From NCBI GenBank assembly GCA_002401055.1, contig NVRZ01000177.1, positions 1 through 6,720 on the forward strand: a DNA stretch of 6,720 bases. The letters run 5' to 3'. How positions within the stretch are numbered: the first letter of the stretch is position 1; every line of letters begins with the position of its first letter. Origin of the DNA: Bacteroidota bacterium. GTDB lineage: Bacteria > Bacteroidota > Bacteroidia > NORP154. Below the pieces are notes generated by a model that saw only the letters and a program-made list of their open reading frames with translations, made no database searches and was not told where the DNA came from. The position numbers and the translations under genes were made by a program. Shown piece after piece: positions 1-6,267 of this stretch.

Positions 1-438
1 ATCTGCTCCTTCAAAAGTGAATGTGAACATTCCCTCTGCAGATGAGGTGTTATGTAAATCTATAAACACAATGTTAGATGGGTCAACTCCCTGACTTATA
101 GCATCAATTTCAGCCAACAATGCCTTCAATTCATCATACTCATGAAATTCATGTCCCCCAACTCCATTATTTTGTATTTCATCAATAATTTCGCTATTCC
201 AAATTCTGTTAAAATCTGTGTCAACATATCTGGTGGATCCACCAATTGCTTTCAAATTTCCAGCCAAGCCGATGAGCTTACCCTTAAAGGCTGGCTGAAA
301 CTCATTCAAATGCATAAAAATGGATTCCAGTGCAATTAAACCTGTCTTCTCATTTCCATGAATACCAGCAATAATGATAAAAAGTTTGCCCTCGCTATCT
401 CCAGTATACTCCCCCAATAATCTATTTGTGTTCTCCAT
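1..438 (-). CDS. Succinylglutamate desuccinylase/aspartoacylase family zinc deacylase (partial, 3' end outside window)
   Basis: The frame is open from an ATG at 438 to the window edge and gives the first 146 residues. The zinc carboxypeptidase-like fold of the AstE/aspartoacylase family (M14-related) is recognisable. GIHGNE places the zinc ligands at His27 and Glu30, and DLHNTSS supplies the third ligand at His129. A substrate-binding segment GN...TRYVDTDFNR contains Arg70, Asn77 and Arg78 with the same Arg-to-Asn-Arg spacing as human aspartoacylase. Family members hydrolyse an amide bond in N-acyl amino acids such as N-acetylaspartate or N-succinylglutamate, in the cytoplasm; the substrate here cannot be read from sequence. 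The full family length is usually about 300 residues or more, so roughly half is missing. The gene starts 7 nt after the stop of the GCS2-CBS gene and is almost certainly cotranscribed with it. An AGGA lies only one base before the ATG, a poor Shine-Dalgarno spacing, so translational coupling is likely. None of the ast arginine-catabolism genes is visible, so the name astE is not used. Confidence 0.85.
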   Translation of the reverse strand, partial: MENTNRLLGEYTGDSEGKLFIIIAGIHGNEKTGLIALESIFMHLNEFQPAFKGKLIGLAGNLKAIGGSTRYVDTDFNRIWNSEIIDEIQNNGVGGHEFHEYDELKALLAEIDAISQGVDPSNIVFIDLHNTSSAEGMFTFTFEGAD

Positions 439-445
439 TTCCTAT

Positions 446-2347
446 CTAACTCGTTTTCAAAAGCCGCTGCGTTATCGACATAAACGCTTCAGCTGTTATT
501 ATTCCAATCAACCTCTTACTTTTTACTACAGGTAAGCAGCCAATGCCGTGCTTTTGAAATTTCTCCATGGCCTCCTTTATTGTTGCTTCTGGCGCAATAG
601 TGATTGGTTTCTTGATCATCATAGTTTTAACTGGTGCAGGATCATCCTCAACATTACTGTTATGACTGTAGTGCCTCAACAATAACCTAGAGGTTACAAG
701 TCCGACCAATCGCTCCTTTTCATCTTCTACCGCTACGTACCTAATATTCTTCCAGTCCATGATTTCCGCCACCAGAGGCACTATATCTTCCGGCTGAACA
801 GTAAAAAGATCACGACTCATGAATTCCTCTACAAGCAAAGTAGTATGATCTACTGGCAACTTATCCTCAATTCCAGGCAATTTCCACTTACTCACAGGTA
901 ATTTCTTTTTTTGGTTCTTAACCATCCCCGCGGTGATGATAGTCATGGTTTCTTCTATGGTAGTCTCTTTAATCAGCTTTTTGTAAGAATTTAAGATCCA
1001 CTGCGATCCGGTGTTTTTAGATTTGACCCTATCTTTAATAATCCCCAGATAAAAATCAATATCCGCACTGTCCAATTTTGCTTTTTTCAGCCCTTTTTTC
1101 GCGATTGGCAGTAACTCACGAAGAACCAACTTGTTGGCTGATATCGTTTTCCCATTAAACCAAGCGAGCTTAGTATCCAAGCCATGCTGTGCAGCATTGG
1201 CAAAATTAGATTTTGCCATATCAAAGTCCATCAGCTTCGTAACATCTTTGATCTCATGCTTAAATCCATTCATTAACCCCAACCAAAAGGCAGCATTCGC
1301 CATTTCATCAGCAGTGGTTGGACCTGCAGGCAATATTCGATTTTCAATTCGCAAATGAGCCTTGCCATCGCTAATCCCATAGCATGGTCGATTCCAGCGA
1401 TAAATTGTGGAATTGTGCACGCTGAGTGCTTCAAGAAGCGGAACTTCCTTCGTATCTAGTTTTTTCATTACATCCTCAGTCAGTTCAGTACTGAGTAAGA
1501 CGCGATAGCGAATGATGTCTTCTTTGTAGATCTCGAGAACGGAATCTTTTAGCCAGGCATTACCAAAAGTTACCCTTGGACTAAATTCTCTTAAGTGATC
1601 GCTGGTGTTTCGCGTATCTACAGATTGCTGAAAAATAGCTATTCTGGTCTCCATCCAGAGACGCTTACCAAATAATAGTGGCGAGTTGACACATGCGGCA
1701 AGAACAGGCGCAGCTATGGCCTGTGCTATGTTGTACATCTGCACAAATTCATCGGCCTTAATTTGCAGGTGTACCTGAAACCCTGTATTACATGCTTCCA
1801 ATAGCGGAGAATCATGTTTCATTATCAGCTCATCTATTCCCCTGATCTTTAGTTCGTATACGTCACCACGTAATTTGTTAATCGCCTTACACAATGCATA
1901 ATACCTTTCCAGTGGTGTGAGGTTATCCATTGATATATCGAATTTTCTCACCGTGGGTAGAATGCCGCATAAGATTGTCTGAACATTTAACTTCTCAGCT
2001 TCTGATTGAAACATGGCCAATGACTCATCAATCTCATTGTGCATTTCACTCAAGCATTTACCCTTAAATTCACGAGGAATACAATTGATCTCCGCATTAT
2101 ATTTCGAAAATTCAGTTGTAAAACTTGGATTATCGAGTTTATTGAGAATCTCTTGATTTTTTGGGGCCGGTCTGAAGTTTTTGTCAATGATGCAAAATTC
2201 TTGCTCCGCTCCTATTCTCAGGTTTTCATCATCAAACCAACCCTCCTTCAACATCCGTTCCAAGGCGCGAACATCTCTAAGCAAGTGCTTTTCAAAAATC
2301 TGAATCTGTCGCTGACTTTTCGCCAGGCGAACCTTCTGTGTTCCCAT
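446..2347 (-). CDS. GCS2-family carboxylate-amine ligase fused to a C-terminal CBS-domain pair
   Basis: This is a 633-residue two-part protein. Residues about 40-400 match the glutamate-cysteine ligase family 2 fold: GAEQEF at 46-51 (the acidic metal/ATP-binding strand), NTGFQVHLQI at 187-196, and RIENRILPAGPT at 333-344, typical of the family's last active-site strand. Members join a carboxylate to an amine using ATP, through an acyl-phosphate, in the cytoplasm; glutamate plus cysteine is only one of the possible pairs. Residues about 400-500 form a mostly helical linker. Two CBS domains follow at about 508-562 and 573-631, the second with GIGCLPVV and LIGIIT. CBS pairs usually sense adenine nucleotides, which suggests allosteric control. 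The usual Asp after the Gly-x-x-Thr strand is Leu555 in the first repeat and Ala621 in the second. The ATG at 2347 follows GAGG (2357-2354, 6 nt spacing), which supports this start. The gene leads the operon with the deacylase downstream. The fold and CBS calls are secure; the substrate is unknown, and calling it gshA would be unjustified. Confidence 0.85.
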   Translation of the reverse strand: MGTQKVRLAKSQRQIQIFEKHLLRDVRALERMLKEGWFDDENLRIGAEQEFCIIDKNFRPAPKNQEILNKLDNPSFTTEFSKYNAEINCIPREFKGKCLSEMHNEIDESLAMFQSEAEKLNVQTILCGILPTVRKFDISMDNLTPLERYYALCKAINKLRGDVYELKIRGIDELIMKHDSPLLEACNTGFQVHLQIKADEFVQMYNIAQAIAAPVLAACVNSPLLFGKRLWMETRIAIFQQSVDTRNTSDHLREFSPRVTFGNAWLKDSVLEIYKEDIIRYRVLLSTELTEDVMKKLDTKEVPLLEALSVHNSTIYRWNRPCYGISDGKAHLRIENRILPAGPTTADEMANAAFWLGLMNGFKHEIKDVTKLMDFDMAKSNFANAAQHGLDTKLAWFNGKTISANKLVLRELLPIAKKGLKKAKLDSADIDFYLGIIKDRVKSKNTGSQWILNSYKKLIKETTIEETMTIITAGMVKNQKKKLPVSKWKLPGIEDKLPVDHTTLLVEEFMSRDLFTVQPEDIVPLVAEIMDWKNIRYVAVEDEKERLVGLVTSRLLLRHYSHNSNVEDDPAPVKTMMIKKPITIAPEATIKEAMEKFQKHGIGCLPVVKSKRLIGIITAEAFMSITQRLLKTS

Positions 2348-2353
2348 TACTTT

Positions 2354-2358
2354 CCTCT
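2354..2358 (-). promoter_or_regulatory. Shine-Dalgarno-like site of the GCS2-CBS gene
   Basis: On the minus strand, AGAGG (read from 2358 to 2354) lies 6 nt before the ATG at 2347. It is a good anti-SD match at near-ideal spacing and supports that start. Many Bacteroidota genes lack such a site, so its presence is informative. Confidence 0.5.
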
Positions 2359-2367
2359 GCTTACCCG

Positions 2368-2398
2368 TTTGGTTAGGGCAATATAAATCTTAACTTTG
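2368..2398 (+). promoter_or_regulatory. Bacteroidota-type promoter for the paaZ operon
   Basis: TTTG at 2368-2371 and TAACTTTG at 2391-2398 match the Bacteroidota -33 (TTTG) and -7 (TAnnTTTG) elements. They are separated by 19 bp, which fits the known 19-21 bp spacing. Transcription would begin near 2404-2407 and leave a leader of roughly 70 nt before the paaZ ATG. The site sits in the only intergenic gap and points toward the four-gene plus-strand operon. No clear operator palindrome is visible beside it. The match is by eye to a short consensus, so chance cannot be excluded. Confidence 0.6.
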
Positions 2399-2464
2399 AT
2401 TCCCCTATTTTAAGATACAATAATACAAATATCGGATAAAAAGAGTGTGATAAAACATGCTCCC

Positions 2465-2470
2465 GGAAAG
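2465..2470 (+). promoter_or_regulatory. Shine-Dalgarno-like site that decides the paaZ start
   Basis: GGAAAG at 2465-2470 is 8 nt before the ATG at 2479. It overlaps the alternative GTG at 2470, so it can serve only the ATG. This is the main reason for choosing 2479 over 2470. Confidence 0.5.
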
Positions 2471-2478
2471 TGACAATT

Positions 2479-4524
2479 ATGAAATTAAAAAACTACACTC
2501 TCGGCAAATGGGTAGAAGGGAACGGTGATGGAACCCCTCTTTTCAATGCCGTGACTGGTGAACAAATTGCAACTGCAACTTCTGACGGATTAGATTTTAA
2601 GGCCATGCTGGAGTATGCCCGTACAGTTGGAGGCCCACCACTTCGAAAAATGACCTTTCACGACCGCGGAAGAATGCTCAAGGCACTTGCACTTCATCTA
2701 ACAGAGAAAAAAGACATGTTCTATAAACTCTCTGCTGCCACTGGAGCAACCAAAATAGATAGCTGGATCGATATTGAAGGAGGTATTGGTAACCTTTTCG
2801 TTTATGCCAGCAAGGGAAGACGAGACATGCCAGATGAAACATTTTATGTAGATGGAAATGCTGAGGCACTTTCTAAAGGGGGAACATTCATCGGGCATCA
2901 TATATGTGTCCCAATGGAAGGTACTGCCGTTCATATAAACGCATTCAACTTTCCCTGCTGGGGAATGCTTGAAAAAATAGCCGTAAACTTCCTAGCAGGT
3001 GTTCCTGCAGTCGTTAAACCAGCGACGATTACATCATTCCTGACTGAAATAATGGTCAAGGAAATTATTGATTCAAAGATTTTACCAGAAGGTGCACTTC
3101 AACTTATCTGTGGATCGGCCGGAGATTTACTAAGCCATGTCACATCCCAGGATATTGTAACGTTTACCGGATCAGCGACTACCGGCAGAATGTTAAAGTC
3201 GAGTGAGAACATTATAAATAATTCGGTACGCTTCAATATGGAATCGGATTCTCTGAACTGTAGCATTCTTGGTCCTGATGCCATACCGGGCTCGGCTGAA
3301 TTTGATTTGTTTATAAAAGAAGTAGCTCGTGAAATGACGGTTAAAGCAGGACAGAAATGCACTGCTATACGAAGAGTACTGGTACCCGAAAGCTTAACAA
3401 CAGAAACTATTGATGCACTTAAAAAGCGCCTGGATGGTGTAACTCTGGGTGATCCTTCTATGGAAGGTGTGAAGATGGGGCCACTGGCAGGAAAAGTTCA
3501 AGTGGATGAGGTGAACGAACGTGTAAAGGAACTTTTGGGTGCGTGTGAACTTGCCTATGGTGGATACGACAGTCTGGAAGTTAAATCAGGCGATAAAGAT
3601 AAAGGCGCTTATATGCCTGCGACCTTGTTATACTGCAATGATCCGCATGGTAAAAGTGAACCTCACAATATAGAAGCTTTTGGCCCGGTTAGCACCGTTA
3701 TGCCCTACAAGGATGCGGAAGATGCGGCCAAGCTATCAAAATTGGGCATGGGTAGCCTTGTCAGTTCAGTGTTTACATCAGATAATGATTTTGCAAAGGA
3801 AATCGTACTGAATACCGCGTCCATGCATGGCAGAATTCTCGTTTTAAATGAAGAATGTGCAAAGGAATCTACAGGCCACGGATCTCCAATGCCACATCTT
3901 GTACATGGAGGACCAGGACGAGCTGGAGGCGGTGAAGAAATGGGAGGTATGCGCGGGGTATTTCATTATATGCAACGCACAGCAATACAAGGTTCTCCTA
4001 CGACAATTACTAAAATCACCAATGAATACCAGGTTGGTGGTGAGCAGACTTTCGATGTTAAGCATCCATTCATGAAAATGTTTGATGAATTGGCAATCGG
4101 AGAAACTTATATCACCCATAAACGGACGGTGACTGAAGCAGACATCGTGAATTTCGCGAATGTGAGCGGAGATCACTTCTACGCACATACGGATGTAACA
4201 TCTCTGGAAGGCACCATTTTTGAAGAGCGCGTGGCGCACGGATATTTCATTATTTCCGCAGCCGCTGGATTGTTTGTAGATCCTCGAAAAGGGCCTGTAT
4301 TGGCAAATTATGGTATTGACGAATGTCGTTTTACCAAACCTGTTTATGTAGGTGCTACCATTGGTGTGAGACTAACAGTAAAACAAAAAATCTCACAAGA
4401 AAAGAGAGAGGATGATCCAGTTGCCAAAGGGATTGTAAAATGGTTGGTAGAAGTGTATGACGAAACCGATGAAACCGTTGCACTGGCTACTGTTTTAACT
4501 TTGGTTCAAAGAAAAGAAGACTAA
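2479..4524 (+). CDS. paaZ: PaaZ: bifunctional aldehyde dehydrogenase / oxepin-CoA hydrolase (MaoC-type hydratase)
   Basis: In aerobic phenylacetate catabolism PaaZ hydrolytically opens 2-oxepin-2(3H)-ylideneacetyl-CoA with its C-terminal hydratase domain. Its N-terminal dehydrogenase domain then oxidises the aldehyde with NADP+ to 3-oxo-5,6-dehydrosuberyl-CoA. From the ATG at 2479 the protein has 681 residues, the usual PaaZ length. The dehydrogenase domain covers about 1-515: INAFNFP at 153-159, FTGSATTGR at 229-237 (nucleotide binding), general base Glu256 in NMESDSLN, and nucleophile Cys294 in AGQKCTAIRR. Glu256 has the same number as the E. coli base. The hotdog hydratase domain covers about 535-680, with catalytic Asp565 and His570 in SGDHFYAH. 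Both active sites look intact. A GTG at 2470 would add three residues, but the ribosome-binding site and the MKLKNYTLGKW start favour 2479. It is the first gene of a four-gene operon. The fusion is diagnostic, though the physiological substrate could be a related ring-CoA, because paaABCE are not in view. Confidence 0.93.
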   Translation: MKLKNYTLGKWVEGNGDGTPLFNAVTGEQIATATSDGLDFKAMLEYARTVGGPPLRKMTFHDRGRMLKALALHLTEKKDMFYKLSAATGATKIDSWIDIEGGIGNLFVYASKGRRDMPDETFYVDGNAEALSKGGTFIGHHICVPMEGTAVHINAFNFPCWGMLEKIAVNFLAGVPAVVKPATITSFLTEIMVKEIIDSKILPEGALQLICGSAGDLLSHVTSQDIVTFTGSATTGRMLKSSENIINNSVRFNMESDSLNCSILGPDAIPGSAEFDLFIKEVAREMTVKAGQKCTAIRRVLVPESLTTETIDALKKRLDGVTLGDPSMEGVKMGPLAGKVQVDEVNERVKELLGACELAYGGYDSLEVKSGDKDKGAYMPATLLYCNDPHGKSEPHNIEAFGPVSTVMPYKDAEDAAKLSKLGMGSLVSSVFTSDNDFAKEIVLNTASMHGRILVLNEECAKESTGHGSPMPHLVHGGPGRAGGGEEMGGMRGVFHYMQRTAIQGSPTTITKITNEYQVGGEQTFDVKHPFMKMFDELAIGETYITHKRTVTEADIVNFANVSGDHFYAHTDVTSLEGTIFEERVAHGYFIISAAAGLFVDPRKGPVLANYGIDECRFTKPVYVGATIGVRLTVKQKISQEKREDDPVAKGIVKWLVEVYDETDETVALATVLTLVQRKED

Positions 4525-4526
4525 AC

Positions 4527-5288
4527 ATGGATGATCAAGGGGCGGTAACGCTGTCTGTGGCGGGCAAAATTGGTACCATTGAATTTTCTCATCCAAAGAG
4601 CAATTCTTTACCCGGTGCCATTTTAAATAAGTTAGCCGAAACTATTGAGCAAGCAGCCAATAATTCTGACGTAAAAGTCATCGTCCTAAAAAGTGCTGGC
4701 GAAAAAGCTTTTTGTGCTGGTGCCTCCTTTGATGAGTTACTGGCCATTGACAATTTGGAGCAGGGAAAAGAATTCTTTTCAGGCTTTGCTAAAGTTATAA
4801 ATGCCTGCAGGAAATGCCCAAAATTTATTATTGGAAGGGTTCAAGGAAAAGCGGTAGGTGGAGGAGTTGGAATGGCATCTGCCGTGGACTATTGCCTTGC
4901 CACTGAAGCAGCATTCGTTAAGCTGAGCGAACTGGCAATTGGTATAGGACCTTTTGTCGTGGGCCCTGCAGTAGAGAGGAAGATGGGCACCGCTGCATTT
5001 ACTCAATTGGCCATTGACGCGACAACCTGGAAATCTGCTGAGTGGGCGGAATCCAAGGGCCTTTTTTCTGAGTTATTTCCTGACATATCTTCTTTAGATA
5101 AGGCCGTTTCAAATCTGGCCGAGACTTTAGCTCAAAGCAGCCCACAAGCTATGGAAGAACTTAAGAGGATTAGCTGGGAAGGAACTAATGGGTGGGACGA
5201 ATTACTGATGAAGAGGGCGGAGATAAGTGGCGCACTGGTGTTATCTGACTTTACAACAAAAGCGATCGCCAAATTCAAATCTCAATGA
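4527..5288 (+). CDS. Enoyl-CoA hydratase/isomerase family protein (crotonase fold)
   Basis: This 253-residue protein has typical crotonase length. The oxyanion-hole elements are visible: CAGASF at 63-68 and the glycine-rich GKAVGGGVGMA at 107-117. Of the two glutamates used by classical hydratases (Glu144 and Glu164 in the rat enzyme), the first aligns with Gly115 and the second with Glu135 in LSELAIGIG. A single Glu at the second position is the arrangement of delta3,delta2-enoyl-CoA isomerases, so isomerisation of a CoA-bound double bond is plausible. PaaG-like (isomerase) or PaaF-like (hydratase) roles next to PaaZ would both fit the pathway; some Bacteroidota relatives may carry methylglutaconyl-CoA hydratase names, which the missing Glu does not support. 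The ATG lies 2 nt after the paaZ stop, with only an A/G-rich stretch upstream, so translation is probably coupled. The stop overlaps the next start as ATGA. The family call is firm; the exact reaction is open. Confidence 0.85.
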   Translation: MDDQGAVTLSVAGKIGTIEFSHPKSNSLPGAILNKLAETIEQAANNSDVKVIVLKSAGEKAFCAGASFDELLAIDNLEQGKEFFSGFAKVINACRKCPKFIIGRVQGKAVGGGVGMASAVDYCLATEAAFVKLSELAIGIGPFVVGPAVERKMGTAAFTQLAIDATTWKSAEWAESKGLFSELFPDISSLDKAVSNLAETLAQSSPQAMEELKRISWEGTNGWDELLMKRAEISGALVLSDFTTKAIAKFKSQ

Positions 5289-6265
5289 GCCGAAGGGCCT
5301 TTGTTACAGGCGGTACAGGCTTCGTAGGCCTCAACCTCATTGAAGAACTTCTAAAAGCAGATTGGGAAATATATGCACTTCATCGCGCTACTTCAAATCT
5401 CAAGTATCTCAGTTCCTTTAATGTAACACTTCTGGAAGGGAACATTCACGACCTAGATGCTCTTTCAGCAGTTTTTCCAGAAGATATTGACGTTGTTTTT
5501 CATGTAGCGTCGAATACGAGTGTTTGGTCAAAAAATAATGAGGAACAGTTTAGGGATAATGTTATTGGAACTAAAAACATGGTGCAATGCGCACTGGATA
5601 AAAAGGTGGGAAAATTTATTTATACCTCATCTATTGCAGCTTACGGAAAACACAATAGCCAAGTAAGCGAAAAAACGATCTCCAATGCTGAATCCTGCGG
5701 AATCCACTACTGCAAGACAAAATATTTAGCAGAGCAAGAAATACAAAAAGGTGTGTCGCAAGGTTTAAGGGCAATGATTTTAAATCCGGTACACATAATT
5801 GGCAGGTACGACAGCAGTAATTGGGCACAGTTAATCTTGGCAGTATACAATAACGACCTTCCGGGTATTCCCTCAGGAACCGGCATGTTTTGCTACGTGA
5901 AGGATATCGTAAAAGCCCACATTTCAGCAATAGAAATTGGAGGAAATGGCGAGAACTATATGCTGGGCGGACCTGAAGCAGGATTTAAGGAAGTTATTAA
6001 TGAAGTACAAAAGATTCTTGGAATTAATGAATCTGGAAAGGTAACACCCAACTGGGTTTTGAAATTAGGTATGCATCTATTTATGTTTGGATCACTATTT
6101 TCGTCCAAAGAACCCCAATTGACACCTGAGAAATACGAAATGATCACAGGCAAGATGATATGTGATTACTCCAAAGCCGAAAAGGAACTCGGTTATCAAA
6201 TCACGCCACTGGCTCTATCTTTAAGAGAGTCATACGAGTGGCTTAAAAAAGAAAATCTATTATAG
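5285..6265 (+). CDS. NAD(P)-dependent epimerase/dehydratase, extended SDR of DFR-like type
   Basis: This 326-residue extended short-chain dehydrogenase has the Rossmann motif TGGTGFVG at 8-15 and HVAS at 73-76. The active-site Ser lies in YTSSIAAYG (115-116), and Tyr142-x-x-x-Lys146 is in HYCKTK. The overall pattern, including WSKNNEEQFRDNVIGTKN at 81-98 and LNPVHIIG at 166-173, resembles dihydroflavonol 4-reductase / 3-beta-hydroxysteroid dehydrogenase-like and hopanoid-associated (HpnA) members rather than UDP-glucose 4-epimerase. Such proteins typically interconvert a hydroxyl and a carbonyl with NAD(P)H. A hydroxyacyl or ring-alcohol oxidation in the catabolic operon is a reasonable inference, but the substrate is unknown. 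Its ATG overlaps the previous stop by 4 nt (ATGA) with no Shine-Dalgarno site, so it is translated by coupling. No hopanoid genes are nearby. The catalytic residues look complete and the length is normal. Confidence 0.82.
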   Translation: MSRRAFVTGGTGFVGLNLIEELLKADWEIYALHRATSNLKYLSSFNVTLLEGNIHDLDALSAVFPEDIDVVFHVASNTSVWSKNNEEQFRDNVIGTKNMVQCALDKKVGKFIYTSSIAAYGKHNSQVSEKTISNAESCGIHYCKTKYLAEQEIQKGVSQGLRAMILNPVHIIGRYDSSNWAQLILAVYNNDLPGIPSGTGMFCYVKDIVKAHISAIEIGGNGENYMLGGPEAGFKEVINEVQKILGINESGKVTPNWVLKLGMHLFMFGSLFSSKEPQLTPEKYEMITGKMICDYSKAEKELGYQITPLALSLRESYEWLKKENLL

Positions 6266-6267
6266 AT

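Noticed and set aside
142..339. 65-residue plus-strand frame within the deacylase gene
   Set aside because: It is antisense to the zinc-site and Arg/Asn-binding segments of the aspartoacylase-like protein, which is clearly the real gene.
439..445. Terminator or promoter between the GCS2-CBS and deacylase genes
   Set aside because: The gap is only 7 nt, too short for either; the genes are simply cotranscribed.
2039..2386. 115-residue plus-strand frame that crosses the start of the GCS2-CBS gene
   Set aside because: Most of it is antisense to the conserved N-terminus including GAEQEF, and its composition is not protein-like.
2418..2425. Minus-strand TATTATTG as a -7 element for the GCS2-CBS operon
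   Set aside because: It has one mismatch to TAnnTTTG, and no TTTG lies at the required 19-21 bp upstream.
2415..2455. Short direct repeats ATACAA (2415, 2423) and GATAAAA (2435, 2449) in the paaZ leader
   Set aside because: They lie in AT-rich DNA, are short, and lack dyad symmetry; chance is a sufficient explanation without conservation data.
2470..2478. GTG at 2470 as the paaZ start, giving 684 residues
   Set aside because: It overlaps the GGAAAG that would be its own ribosome-binding site; the ATG at 2479 has ideal spacing and gives active-site numbering like that of E. coli PaaZ.
3844..4239. 131-residue open frame on the minus strand inside paaZ
   Set aside because: It is antisense to the conserved dehydrogenase and hydratase domains, resembles no family I know, and has no promoter or ribosome-binding site; it is a shadow of paaZ.
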